From positions 1 through 61,059 of the forward strand of contig NZ_JBAGBW010000013.1 in the NCBI RefSeq assembly GCF_039822205.1: a DNA stretch of 61,059 nucleotides, in the 5' to 3' direction. Numbering within the stretch: position 1 is the stretch's first letter; every line of letters begins with the position of its first letter. Below, piece by piece: positions 1-8,290 of this stretch. This DNA comes from Thermodesulfobium sp. 4217-1. GTDB lineage: Bacteria; Thermodesulfobiota; Thermodesulfobiia; Thermodesulfobiales; Thermodesulfobiaceae. The notes under the pieces were generated by a model, which saw only the letters and a list, made by a program, of their open reading frames with translations, ran no database searches and was not told the origin of the DNA. Made by a program: the position numbers and the translations under genes.

Positions 1-13
1 TCTTCTATTATAT

Positions 14-80
14 AAATATAATACTATTTAGTTTAGATATGTCTGTTTAGATATTCGTCTAAGTAGTATTATATTTTTTT
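14..80 (+). terminator. Hairpin terminator of a gene left of the window
   Basis: Positions 14-31 and 59-76 form an 18-bp inverted repeat with one G-T pair, followed by a run of seven T (74-80). This is the layout of an AT-rich intrinsic terminator read on the plus strand. The 27-nt loop holds a direct repeat of GTTTAGATAT (31-40 and 45-54). The gene it would end lies outside the window. Confidence 0.6.
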
Positions 81-102
81 AATAAAAAATTAATTTTTGA
101 GA

Positions 103-113
103 TATAATATAAT
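103..113 (+). promoter_or_regulatory. Possible -10 region of the gene at 143
   Basis: Two overlapping TATAAT hexamers (103-108 and 108-113) lie 30-40 bases before the TTG start at 143. No convincing -35 box is visible at the right distance, so the promoter call rests on the -10 only. Confidence 0.3.
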
Positions 114-142
114 TCTTATGTTTTATTCTAACTTATTAAAAT

Positions 143-1144
143 TTGAAAAATAGAAAAATTAAATCAAATAATCCAAATAATAAACTTTCTTTGAAAAAGA
201 TTGTCATATATAGTCTTTTTCAAATTTTGCTGGCGTGCATTGTCATTCCTGCGCTTGTTTTCTATGGTCCTTTTTCAAATATTAGGGATATGTGGGTTGA
301 GTCTGCAATGACCACTTCCAGTCATCAATTTCTGGCTACTCTCTTTTTACCTGAGCAGAAAATAAAAACTATTATGGATAAAACCAATTCTATTATTTTC
401 GGCAATTCCGATCCAAATCTTCTTAAATTTGTAAATCATCATGACAATACTATCAATGTGTATGAGATTAAAAGTAAGTATTTTGTAGGTAAGGTTTTGC
501 TAATAAAGGATCCTACTCGAGTAAAGGTTGGCGTCTCGAAGCTCCTCCCAAAAGAAGGTCAGACTGTTAGCCAGATTGCTGATGAAAACAATGCTATTGC
601 CGCTATAAACGCTGGAGGGTTCTTAGGCCTTGAGAATGGTTCATGGAGCGCTACTGGTGGTGTTCCTGAGGGTATTATTATCCACGATGGGAAGGTTTTC
701 TATAGCGATTTTGTAAACGATAAAATTAAGAGAGATATTGTAGGTTTTACTGCTGAAGGGAAGTTAATAGTAGGAAAATTGAATTTTGATGAAATTAAGA
801 ATCTTGATATAAAAGAAGCGGTAAGTTTTGGGCCTCCTCTTATCGTTAATGGACAGCCAATGATAAAAAACGGCGATGGCGGTTGGGGAATAGCTCCTAG
901 GACTGCAATTGGTCAGAAAGCTGATGGAACTGTAATATTTCTGACTATTGATGGCAGGGCGCTTGAAAGTGTAGGCGCCACCCTTAGAGATGTTCAGGAT
1001 ATTATGCTTAAATATGGTGCCTATAACGCTGCCAACCTTGATGGCGGCTCGTCTACTACAATGTTCTACAAGGGAAGAGTAATCAATAATCCTTCTAACC
1101 CTCTTGGAGAGAGAACTGTGCCAACAGTTTTTTTAGTTAAATAA
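143..1144 (+). CDS. Phosphodiester glycosidase (NAGPA/DUF2233 family), membrane-anchored
   Basis: The protein has 333 aa. A basic N-terminus and one hydrophobic segment (about 19-42) suggest a membrane anchor or uncleaved signal. The C-terminal half matches the phosphodiester glycosidase family by its signature pieces: NAAINAGGF near 150, PRTAIGQ near 252 and NLDGGSSTTM at about 298-307. In that family the domain removes sugar residues linked by phosphodiester bonds, as in human NAGPA, and bacterial members are exported, so a role on surface glycans is likely but the substrate cannot be read. The start is TTG with no clear Shine-Dalgarno; the next in-frame ATG would remove the membrane segment, so TTG is preferred. 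The next gene follows after 6 bases. Confidence 0.85.
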   Translation: MKNRKIKSNNPNNKLSLKKIVIYSLFQILLACIVIPALVFYGPFSNIRDMWVESAMTTSSHQFLATLFLPEQKIKTIMDKTNSIIFGNSDPNLLKFVNHHDNTINVYEIKSKYFVGKVLLIKDPTRVKVGVSKLLPKEGQTVSQIADENNAIAAINAGGFLGLENGSWSATGGVPEGIIIHDGKVFYSDFVNDKIKRDIVGFTAEGKLIVGKLNFDEIKNLDIKEAVSFGPPLIVNGQPMIKNGDGGWGIAPRTAIGQKADGTVIFLTIDGRALESVGATLRDVQDIMLKYGAYNAANLDGGSSTTMFYKGRVINNPSNPLGERTVPTVFLVK

Positions 1145-1150
1145 TCTCCT

Positions 1151-2155
1151 ATGAAAAAAAGATTTTTAACCTGGTTTATCATACCTGTCTTGATTCAAAT
1201 CTTGATTTTACTTTATATAAACAATGTCTTTCTTACTTCTGGAAATATTGATATAAAACAAATTACTGATAATTCTGATTTGCCTAAAGAAATTAAGGTT
1301 AAGCTCGCTTACAAGGCTAATTACATTAATGCTTCATATGATGGAAAGTATATTTCTTTTTTAAATGACGGCAAAATCTTTGTTTTAAATTCTAAGGATT
1401 CTAGCTTACAAAAGATTATTGATGTGGATGATGGGGCTGTAGAATATTATACCTGGCTCCCGGACAGGGATAGGATTTTGTACTTTTATAAAAAAAATCT
1501 GGGTTACGAATATGAGATTTCGTTGGTCGCTTATGACTTTAATAATTTTCATTATATGGAAGTTGGAAAGATATATGTTCGAAGTGGGGAGGACGTTAAA
1601 GATGTAACCCTCTCAACCTTAACCAATATGATTTATGTGAATATTGTTAATAGGCTTGGCAATAGCACCCTTTATAGAATAGATATAATGGGTCAATTTG
1701 ATCATGTTTACTTGCCCTTTAATAGAATCAGCAGAATGTCTGAATTAAGGCACAGAGATCAAATTTTTATACAGTCAACCGATGGAAGAATATATCTATT
1801 TAAAAATAAGATTGGCAGCCTATTTTTAAATAAGGGATATGAGCTTTTGGGAATCGGTCTTGACGACTCCGTTTACATAGGAAAAGTTGAAAATAACAGT
1901 ATTACAAAAATATTTGTTGGCAAGACAGATCAGATTTTTAGTAATTGGAATGAAATTAATTTAGAAATTCCTGTAAATGTAAATTCAATTTTAATTTTCC
2001 CGAAGAACAACGAAGTTGGATTGCTAAAATACAATAATGAAATAAAAATTATTTCTTCAGGAAAAGTAATCTCTCCAGATGGGCAATATATTGACCATAA
2101 TGAAAACTATATTATTTATAAAAACTCAAATCATATTATTTTGAAGCTTTATTAG
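1151..2155 (+). CDS. Membrane-anchored protein of unknown function, possible beta-propeller
   Basis: The 334-aa product starts with a hydrophobic segment (about 5-28) and is otherwise polar, so it is probably anchored with its bulk outside the membrane. The body is made of short repeating beta-type stretches such as YDGKYISFLNDGKIFVLN and SPDGQYIDHNENYIIYKN, resembling TolB/WD-like propeller blades, but no family signature is firm. It follows the phosphodiester glycosidase by 6 bases and is probably cotranscribed, which hints at a shared envelope role. It ends about 10 bases from the convergent transporter gene. Confidence 0.7.
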   Translation: MKKRFLTWFIIPVLIQILILLYINNVFLTSGNIDIKQITDNSDLPKEIKVKLAYKANYINASYDGKYISFLNDGKIFVLNSKDSSLQKIIDVDDGAVEYYTWLPDRDRILYFYKKNLGYEYEISLVAYDFNNFHYMEVGKIYVRSGEDVKDVTLSTLTNMIYVNIVNRLGNSTLYRIDIMGQFDHVYLPFNRISRMSELRHRDQIFIQSTDGRIYLFKNKIGSLFLNKGYELLGIGLDDSVYIGKVENNSITKIFVGKTDQIFSNWNEINLEIPVNVNSILIFPKNNEVGLLKYNNEIKIISSGKVISPDGQYIDHNENYIIYKNSNHIILKLY

Positions 2156-2165
2156 CGACGCCTAC

Positions 2166-3260
2166 TTATTTTACCTGCTTTGGAAAAAGATATTTTCCGC
2201 TAAATGTTCCATAAATAGAGCTAATAAAAGTTAATATCCAAAGAAATGTTAAAAGCGTTGCAAGAGCTACTGTGTACCAATAAACGTATTCGACTTTGCA
2301 GTATTGGTATATGCTATAGCTTGACAGCGTATATGCTGCAAGAGGAAATATAAATGCCCACCAAGAAAGTGTAAAAGGTATATGTTTCTCGCTTATCAGA
2401 TATTTTAAGGTTATTATAACAACCAGTAAAAATGCCCAAACGCCAAAACTCCAAAATATTGCACCCATAAAATTAATTGTCCCCAATCCTGCTGATTCAA
2501 TTATATTTAGAGATGCTGAAACGTCTGCAATACCGAGCAGGCTAAGCGTTCCTACTCCTATTGGACCAAGTATTATCCAGAAGGTAGGCGTCGCAACAGA
2601 TCCTGGCAATTTGTGAACTATAAATCTATTTAATAGAATGCTGTTTAGAAGGATAAATAAAGAAAGACCAATCCCAAAAAAGATGATGTCTGTAAAATTA
2701 ACCGCACGTGCATATTCTATATTTGTGTTTAGATAAGATCTTGCTACCATATTTCCCAAAAGAGGAACGACTATTGTTGCAACTGGGGGTATATACCATG
2801 AGAAATTTATAAATTCTGGTTCTATTTTTTCTTTAACAACCATATTGTAAGTTACAAGAACTCCAAATATCAGACAAAGTATTACGCCATTTAGCCATAA
2901 TAAATTACCTATAAATACAATATTTTCGTGGCTGAAAAAATCTTTGCCTATTAGAAAGAAGTTCGTTCCAAGTACGAGCCCTCCAACTGGCATTGTTGGG
3001 AAAAAATTTGACATTATTGGATGGCTCAAATCTTCTAATAGCTTATTGATGTGTAAAAACCATCTCAATACCCATGGAATTATTAAAATCAGAAAAAGAA
3101 AGATATTTAAAAAAAACAGCGATTGAGCGACAATCTTTAAAAAGGTAAAATGTGTACTAAGCGAATATAAAACGTTTGCAAGACCGCCTGTGCCCATGAC
3201 AGAAGCAAACCATGCTGGTGAAAAGTGCTTGATTAACGAATTAAAATCGTTTTCAGCCAT
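2166..3260 (-). CDS. TDT/SLAC1 family transporter (TehA-like)
   Basis: A 364-aa hydrophobic protein with about ten membrane segments. The N-terminal motif HFSPAWFASVMGTGGLA is typical of the tellurite-resistance/dicarboxylate transporter (TDT) family, which includes TehA, Mae1 and plant SLAC1 anion channels; members move small anions such as malate, sulfite, chloride or nitrate. The substrate here is unknown. The start is set at the ATG at 3260, because the upstream in-frame TTG at 3275 lies inside the ribosome site TTGGGAGGAATTTAT that serves this ATG. It is monocistronic and convergent with the upstream plus-strand pair. Confidence 0.85.
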   Translation of the reverse strand: MAENDFNSLIKHFSPAWFASVMGTGGLANVLYSLSTHFTFLKIVAQSLFFLNIFLFLILIIPWVLRWFLHINKLLEDLSHPIMSNFFPTMPVGGLVLGTNFFLIGKDFFSHENIVFIGNLLWLNGVILCLIFGVLVTYNMVVKEKIEPEFINFSWYIPPVATIVVPLLGNMVARSYLNTNIEYARAVNFTDIIFFGIGLSLFILLNSILLNRFIVHKLPGSVATPTFWIILGPIGVGTLSLLGIADVSASLNIIESAGLGTINFMGAIFWSFGVWAFLLVVIITLKYLISEKHIPFTLSWWAFIFPLAAYTLSSYSIYQYCKVEYVYWYTVALATLLTFLWILTFISSIYGTFSGKYLFPKQVK

Positions 3261-3283
3261 ATAAATTCCTCCCAATATTAGTT

Positions 3284-3311
3284 ATGAAACATATTTCATT
3301 AGTAAATTATA
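3284..3311 (-). promoter_or_regulatory. Extended -10 promoter and palindrome before the TDT transporter
   Basis: On the minus strand an extended -10 TGATATAAT (TATAAT at 3311-3306) is followed by the palindrome ATGAAA-N4-TTTCAT at 3284-3299, near the expected transcription start and just before the ribosome site. The palindrome could be an operator. No -35 is obvious. Confidence 0.4.
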
Positions 3312-3430
3312 TCATAAAACTTATTTAATTTTATAATATAGTATATAGTTCAATTCTATGTATTCTTTATAAGATCAAGCAGTTTTGAAATATTTTTGTT
3401 GAACTTGGACGAAGAATATACGAATGGATA

Positions 3431-3479
3431 AAAAATTTAGCCAGAAATTATCTAAAAAATAATTTCTGGCTAAATTTTT
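3431..3479 (-). terminator. Perfect 21-bp hairpin terminator after AOR
   Basis: Positions 3431-3451 and 3459-3479 are perfectly complementary with a 7-base loop. The arms begin and end in A/T runs, so an intrinsic terminator could work in both directions. It sits 19 bases beyond the stop codon of the AOR gene and probably ends that operon. Confidence 0.8.
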
Positions 3480-3497
3480 AAATGAAGCTTTTAAGAA

Positions 3498-5255
3498 TTA
3501 GCGAAAATCTTTTTCTAATCTATCTCTAAAATGATCTATTGCCTTTTTCATATAGTCTTCAGAAATCTTTCCAAATGGAGCTGGGGTTTCAAATATTCTT
3601 TTTGGGAGATCTAAGTGGCTTGGCAGCCATCCTTCCTGAGTTTTATATGACATCTTTTGTCTATAAATTTCCATACCTAACTCTTTAAGCTCTTCTTTCG
3701 TTAGATCTATGCCGACTGTTTTTAGACAATTTATAGTATTGTCAAAATTTAGATATATTGCCCTTGCAAAGAAACAAACCACAAGGCTTGATAGAATTTG
3801 CCTGTTTGCCTCTTCTTCTATTAGGTTGTCTACCAATTTTTCTGGTTCTGGATAGTCTCCTTTCAGGCTCTGATCCATGCTGTAGCCTGCATTGTCCAGA
3901 TGACTGTGTCTTGCTCCTAAAAACCATCCAAGGTGGGTAGCTGCTCCGGTATGATATCCTGGCATCTCATTTTTTCCAAAGTTAAGTGCAAAATCTTTGC
4001 CACCGTAAATTTCTGATGCATAACTGGTGCCTCTTGAAAGCGCTTTATAAAAATCATTTGGCATTAATACAATATTTTCTAAGCCTTCAATATACTTCTC
4101 CCAGTCTCCAAAAGAAAACTTAACCAATGTCTCGCTTTCAGTAACAATATTTTTGTTAAGCATCTCTGTGGCCCAGGCAAGGGCTACTCCAGATGACATT
4201 GCATCAAGACCTAACTTTTCAGTTCTGTCCATCAACTTCAGAAAACCCTTAGCGTCTTTGATTCCAAGCATCGTTCCTAGCGAATAAATGGGTTCGTAAT
4301 CATATCCAATCATAGATGTCTTGTAAAAATATTTTTCTTCTTCGTGCGGATCTCTGAAGGCTGCTATATGAACGCATGCAACTGGACATCCAGTGCAGGC
4401 TATTCTTCTGCCCAGATAATTTTGAGCAAGATTTTCCCCAGAGAGCTCAGCTGCACCCTCATAAGAGATTTTATTTAGATTTTCAATAGGGAGGCCGCCA
4501 ATTTCATGAAGAGGGAGGACATTCACAGCGGTTCCAAGGTCGTGATATTTCTTCATCAGGCTTGATGTGGTTTCATCCAAAATATTTTTATAGACTCTCA
4601 AATATGCTTTTGGGTCTGTTAAATTTATCGTTCTTTTACCCGCTATCACTAAAGCTTTTAAATTCTTACTGCCAAAAACTGCTCCTAAACCCAATCTGCC
4701 AAAGTGTCTATATGTTTCAGTGTTTAGCGATGCAAAACTTACAAGATTTTCTCCAGCTCTGCCTATTCTCATTATGCTTCTTTGGCCTGAAAAGGTCTCT
4801 CTTTGTCTGATTATCTTTCCAACGGTGATTGCATCCTTTATTCCCCAAATAGCCCTTGCATCATGGAATCTAACTTCATTGTCAAATATTGAAAGATAAA
4901 TTGGAATGTCTGATTTTCCTTTAATAACTATTGCACCGTATCCAGCCATCATAATGCTTACTGCGCTTCTGCCGCCAGCGTGGCTTTCCCCAAGGTTGCC
5001 TGTCAAGGGGGATTTGAACATTGCTACTGTTTTGGATGCAAGAGGATAAAGAGAAGTAATAGGTCCTACTGCAAATATTATTGTGTTTTCCGGGCTAAAG
5101 GGATCTGTATCTTTTGGACACTCCTCTTTCAATAGCTGAATTCCCACACCCGATCCGCCTAACCACTTCTCAAACAAATCGGGCCTTGATTTTATCGCAA
5201 AACTCTTTTTTGATAAGTCTATATAAAGAACGCGAGTAAATTTGTCTTCAAACAT
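3498..5255 (-). CDS. aor: Aldehyde:ferredoxin oxidoreductase (tungstopterin AOR family)
   Basis: The 585-aa protein is close to the usual AOR length of about 600. The N-terminal half carries the pterin-binding features of the family (GNLGESHAGG, then GYGAIVIKG). Cys287, Cys290 and Cys294 (CTGCPVAC) with Cys494 are the expected [4Fe-4S] ligands. AOR enzymes oxidise aldehydes to carboxylic acids with ferredoxin, or run backwards to reduce acids; the exact subfamily and substrate cannot be told. The start ATG overlaps the end of the upstream polyferredoxin gene by 8 bases, so the two are translationally coupled and the polyferredoxin is the likely electron partner. A strong hairpin follows. Confidence 0.9.
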   Translation of the reverse strand: MFEDKFTRVLYIDLSKKSFAIKSRPDLFEKWLGGSGVGIQLLKEECPKDTDPFSPENTIIFAVGPITSLYPLASKTVAMFKSPLTGNLGESHAGGRSAVSIMMAGYGAIVIKGKSDIPIYLSIFDNEVRFHDARAIWGIKDAITVGKIIRQRETFSGQRSIMRIGRAGENLVSFASLNTETYRHFGRLGLGAVFGSKNLKALVIAGKRTINLTDPKAYLRVYKNILDETTSSLMKKYHDLGTAVNVLPLHEIGGLPIENLNKISYEGAAELSGENLAQNYLGRRIACTGCPVACVHIAAFRDPHEEEKYFYKTSMIGYDYEPIYSLGTMLGIKDAKGFLKLMDRTEKLGLDAMSSGVALAWATEMLNKNIVTESETLVKFSFGDWEKYIEGLENIVLMPNDFYKALSRGTSYASEIYGGKDFALNFGKNEMPGYHTGAATHLGWFLGARHSHLDNAGYSMDQSLKGDYPEPEKLVDNLIEEEANRQILSSLVVCFFARAIYLNFDNTINCLKTVGIDLTKEELKELGMEIYRQKMSYKTQEGWLPSHLDLPKRIFETPAPFGKISEDYMKKAIDHFRDRLEKDFR

Positions 5256-5661
5256 TTTCTTTACCCCATTCCTTGTTAAAATAAAGTACGTGATGAGGGC
5301 AGTTCATGGCACAAAATCCACAGTAAATGCATATATTTGGCTTATTTGCCTCATTATCCCAGAATATTGAATTTACCGTACATGCCTCAACACAATTTTT
5401 GCAACCTATGCACTTTTCTGAAATAAGATTTACCCCTCCATCTTTTCTTACTTCAAGAGCATTTGTGGGGCACACTGCTGCACAGGGTGGGTCTGAACAG
5501 GCTCTGCAAACTAATACAGTAAAGCCCTTTTCCATGCCGCCCGAAGAATGAACTGCGATCTTTGACTTGGCAAGTCCTGCAAATCCTTGCCTTCTGACAC
5601 AAGCGAGCATACATATTTCACATCCTACACAGCGATCTGGATCTATTATCTCTATTCTCAT
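5248..5661 (-). CDS. Polyferredoxin subunit with four [4Fe-4S] clusters, AOR partner
   Basis: The 137-aa protein has sixteen cysteines in four blocks: CVGCEICMLAC, CRACSDPPCAAVC, CIGCKNCVEAC and CIYCGFCAMNC. This matches HycB/DmsB-type electron-transfer subunits that bind four cubane clusters. No export signal is seen, so it is cytoplasmic. It overlaps aor by 8 bases, and family precedent makes it the electron acceptor subunit of the aldehyde oxidoreductase. It begins 39 bases after the cytochrome-b5-like gene, in the same direction. Confidence 0.9.
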   Translation of the reverse strand: MRIEIIDPDRCVGCEICMLACVRRQGFAGLAKSKIAVHSSGGMEKGFTVLVCRACSDPPCAAVCPTNALEVRKDGGVNLISEKCIGCKNCVEACTVNSIFWDNEANKPNICIYCGFCAMNCPHHVLYFNKEWGKENV

Positions 5662-5700
5662 AGGTTGTATCTCCTTTTTGCTGGCTTGCTTTATTTAAAA

Positions 5701-6420
5701 TTATTTTTTAGTTGGAAAAGCTAACTCTCCTCCATTGTATCCTATAACTGCTGTAAGTGGAGTGAGAAGCAGTATTAGGATTAGATAGATATATGTTGAG
5801 GTGTGGGGGTTGGCGTGTATTGAAGAGAGTATTGATGGATTGTTTAATCTCATATATAGCAATACGATGGCATCAAGATCGACTAAGATGGTAAATATTA
5901 TTTTTAGTTTTATATGGATAGATGGGTTTAGCCTATAGTTTAGCCACCAGGTAAATAATCCCGTAAAAATTGCAGGTATAGTAGAAATTAGACCTGCTGT
6001 AAAAAGATAAAAGGAAGTGCTCTCAAAAGATTTGTGCCCGAAAAACAAGAAAATTAATGCAAACAAGCTAGAACCCATCATAAAAGCCAGTGGCAAGTGT
6101 ACTGAAATAGGGTGGGGATGTCTTTTCAAAGTTGGGTGCGCTTCTAAAATATTATTTAGCCAGGTGGGCACTCTTTCGTCTTGGGGGTCTTCTTTGTATG
6201 TCCCAATGACGGTTAACCTTTCCAACATGCTTTCGTTGTGAGGCGCTGCTGATATTTCTGCTGTGAGGTCCTTGCCAGAGGTATGGGTATTCATGTGTGT
6301 CCCAGTTTTCCATAGTTTGCTGCCTGTGGCGTCGTACACATTTCCTTTGTAGGCAATATAAACGCTCTTATCATCTTTTCCGTTAAACTTTTTCAGTGAA
6401 CTTTCAGTGAACTCTTTCAC
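5701..6420 (-). CDS. Cytochrome b5-like domain fused to DUF2231 membrane domain
   Basis: The 239-aa protein has two parts. Residues 1-80 form a cytochrome b5-like heme/steroid-binding domain (FTESSLKKFNGKDD, VYDATGSKLW, GTHMNTHTSGKDLT, VIGTYKED). Residues about 105-239 form four membrane segments of the DUF2231 type, with HPLPI-like motif HPHPISVHLPLAFM. The start is set at GTG 6420 with GGGGTG 5 bases upstream (an in-frame GTG at 6426 is an alternative); a longer frame to 6516 would run through a large inverted repeat. It precedes the polyferredoxin and aor genes in one direction, so it may link AOR electrons to the membrane. That link is inferred. Confidence 0.75.
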   Translation of the reverse strand: MKEFTESSLKKFNGKDDKSVYIAYKGNVYDATGSKLWKTGTHMNTHTSGKDLTAEISAAPHNESMLERLTVIGTYKEDPQDERVPTWLNNILEAHPTLKRHPHPISVHLPLAFMMGSSLFALIFLFFGHKSFESTSFYLFTAGLISTIPAIFTGLFTWWLNYRLNPSIHIKLKIIFTILVDLDAIVLLYMRLNNPSILSSIHANPHTSTYIYLILILLLTPLTAVIGYNGGELAFPTKK

Positions 6421-6465
6421 GCTCACACCCCGCTTTTTAATATAATTATTATTATAACCTAAATC

Positions 6466-6516
6466 TTGTGTGTTATAGCGAGCTAAAGAATTATAAAAGC
6501 GCTCTATAACACACAA
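6466..6516. repeat. Long inverted repeat upstream of the cytochrome b5/AOR operon
   Basis: TTGTGTGTTATAG at 6466-6478 is repeated as its exact reverse complement at 6504-6516, 25 bases apart. The inner sequence (CGAGCT, AGCGCT) is partly complementary too. A TATAAT lies downstream on the minus strand at 6456-6451. The repeat lies between cbiO and the cytochrome-b5 gene and has no T-run, so it looks more like an operator pair or an RNA structure than a terminator. Confidence 0.6.
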
Positions 6517-6565
6517 AGGCTATCGAAGCTGAAATTTATTAATTAAATAGACGACAAGAACAAAT

Positions 6566-7372
6566 TTATTCGTGTGAGTGAAAGTGCAGGTGGTCTCCTG
6601 TATGGACATGTTTGTGAAAGTGTTCATCGATAAGATTTACCTTTATAAGCAAATCTTTGTTGTTTAAGATTTCTTCTGGCGATCCTGATGCAATGATTTT
6701 GTGGTCTTCAGAGAAGACATAGACTTTGTCAGCCAATTCATATATTAGATCAAGGTTGTGGGTGGATATAACTACGGTTTTATTCTGTTTGTGAAAGTCT
6801 TTTATAAGATTTATCAAATGTCTTTGAGTTCTGGGATCTAAGCCGTTGGTTGGCTCATCTAATAATAAAACCTCTGGCTCGATTGAAAGTATGGATGCAA
6901 TTGCTTCTTTTTTCTTCTCTCCACCGCTCAGCTTGAAGGGTGGTCTGTCTTTAAGTCGTTTCAAGCCCAATAGATCTAAAGTTTTTTCTACTCTATCCCT
7001 GACAGCAGTTTTGCCTAATCCTAATTGCAAGGGTCCATAGGCTATTTCATCCCAGACCGTTGGGTTGAAGAGCTGAACGTCTGATTCTTGAAAAAGAAAC
7101 CCTATCCTCTTTCTGAACGAGTAGAAAAATTCTTCGTTTGAAAGGGTCTCTTCGGTTATAAGATTCCCAAATGCATAAAATTCTCCCTCTTGAGGGAATA
7201 TAAGGGCATCTAAAATTTTTAACAGGGTTGACTTACCGCACCCGTTTGCCCCTAAAAAGATTGATAATTCTCCCTTTTTAATTTCCAAATTAATTCTTGA
7301 AAGCGCTTCTTCACTGCTTGGGTATCGATAACTAATTTCTTTTAGTGCAAAAATATTATTATTTCCAGACAA
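6566..7372 (-). CDS. cbiO: Cobalt/nickel ECF transporter ATPase CbiO
   Basis: A 268-aa ABC ATPase of the energy-coupling-factor type. Walker A GANGCGKST, signature LSGGEKKKEAIAS and Walker B VLLLDEPTNGLDP are all present, followed by the H-loop STHNLD. The C-terminus is rich in histidine (HFHKHVHTGDHLHFHSHE), which could bind the transported metal. It is the last gene of cbiM-cbiQ-cbiO and overlaps cbiQ by 14 bases. The complex imports Co2+ (for cobamides) or Ni2+ (for hydrogenases); the sequence does not decide which. Confidence 0.9.
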   Translation of the reverse strand: MSGNNNIFALKEISYRYPSSEEALSRINLEIKKGELSIFLGANGCGKSTLLKILDALIFPQEGEFYAFGNLITEETLSNEEFFYSFRKRIGFLFQESDVQLFNPTVWDEIAYGPLQLGLGKTAVRDRVEKTLDLLGLKRLKDRPPFKLSGGEKKKEAIASILSIEPEVLLLDEPTNGLDPRTQRHLINLIKDFHKQNKTVVISTHNLDLIYELADKVYVFSEDHKIIASGSPEEILNNKDLLIKVNLIDEHFHKHVHTGDHLHFHSHE

Positions 7373-8273
7373 ATAAATGATCTCCTCCGATAAAGAATAA
7401 ACAAACTATTATTATGAAAAATAGCCAGAGCCAATCGAATGCTTTCAATTTAAACTCTGTAAGAACCAATGTATTTCCATTATAACCTCTTGAAAGCATT
7501 GCAGAGTAAACTTCATTGCTAATGAAATAGGATTTTCCAAGAAGTATAGACATCGAGTTTGATACGAATTTTCTTTCCTCACCTGTAGTTGTATGTCCTA
7601 CACTTCGGCTTTTCTTTGCAGTAAACATATCAACTGTTGTTTGCAAAAGAAGATAAATATATCTGTGAGCCATTTCTAAAATTGTGATGAATATAGTCGG
7701 TATACATATTTTACTTAAGGCTTTTAACAATAGCGACCATTTTGTAGTAAGAGTTAGCAATAAGCTCAATGAAACACATATTCCAACTCTGAGCACCAAT
7801 ACAACAGCAGCCAAAACTCCTTGCTTGGTTATGGATATAACTTGTGGAATTTGCCAGAACAGAACTTGAACAGGATGTGGCAATTGAAATAAAATTAATA
7901 GAGGCTCACCTGGTAAAAATGGACTGAAAATAGTAGGTATCACCATAACTCCAGTAAAAAGAGGAACAACTAACCATATTTTTTTTAAAAATGAGCCAAG
8001 AGGAACGAGCGACACCTTTGCTAACCAGATAACCCAGAAATTGAAAAATAATAATACCAATGGTTGATGGATAAAGTTCGCAGAAATTATAAGCAGCAGT
8101 GTCGCTAAAAAATTGATCCTTGGATCAAGGTTTTGTAAAAGGCCGTGCCGGGAAGCTATCTTCCCGGCAACAAATTCTTCTTTCATAACATTATTTAATT
8201 CATTGATCGTTTTTTCCAAAAATCCAGGTTTAGTAGATTTTGTAAAACTTAATTTAAAACACTTTGGACACAT
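7359..8273 (-). CDS. cbiQ: Cobalt/nickel ECF transporter transmembrane subunit CbiQ
   Basis: The 304-aa membrane protein carries the CbiQ/EcfT coupling motifs SRSVGHTT and AMLSRGYNG, which contact the ATPase. About five membrane helices are visible. It is somewhat longer than a typical CbiQ (about 225-260 aa) because of an N-terminal extension of roughly 40 residues starting with CPKC; ribosome site GGTGG precedes the chosen ATG. It starts 17 bases after cbiM stops and overlaps cbiO, so the three form an operon. Confidence 0.88.
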   Translation of the reverse strand: MCPKCFKLSFTKSTKPGFLEKTINELNNVMKEEFVAGKIASRHGLLQNLDPRINFLATLLLIISANFIHQPLVLLFFNFWVIWLAKVSLVPLGSFLKKIWLVVPLFTGVMVIPTIFSPFLPGEPLLILFQLPHPVQVLFWQIPQVISITKQGVLAAVVLVLRVGICVSLSLLLTLTTKWSLLLKALSKICIPTIFITILEMAHRYIYLLLQTTVDMFTAKKSRSVGHTTTGEERKFVSNSMSILLGKSYFISNEVYSAMLSRGYNGNTLVLTEFKLKAFDWLWLFFIIIVCLFFIGGDHLFVWK

Positions 8274-8290
8274 ATAACCACCGTTTTAAG

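Noticed and set aside
31-54. CRISPR-like direct repeat
   Set aside because: Only two short copies, inside a terminator loop, with no array.
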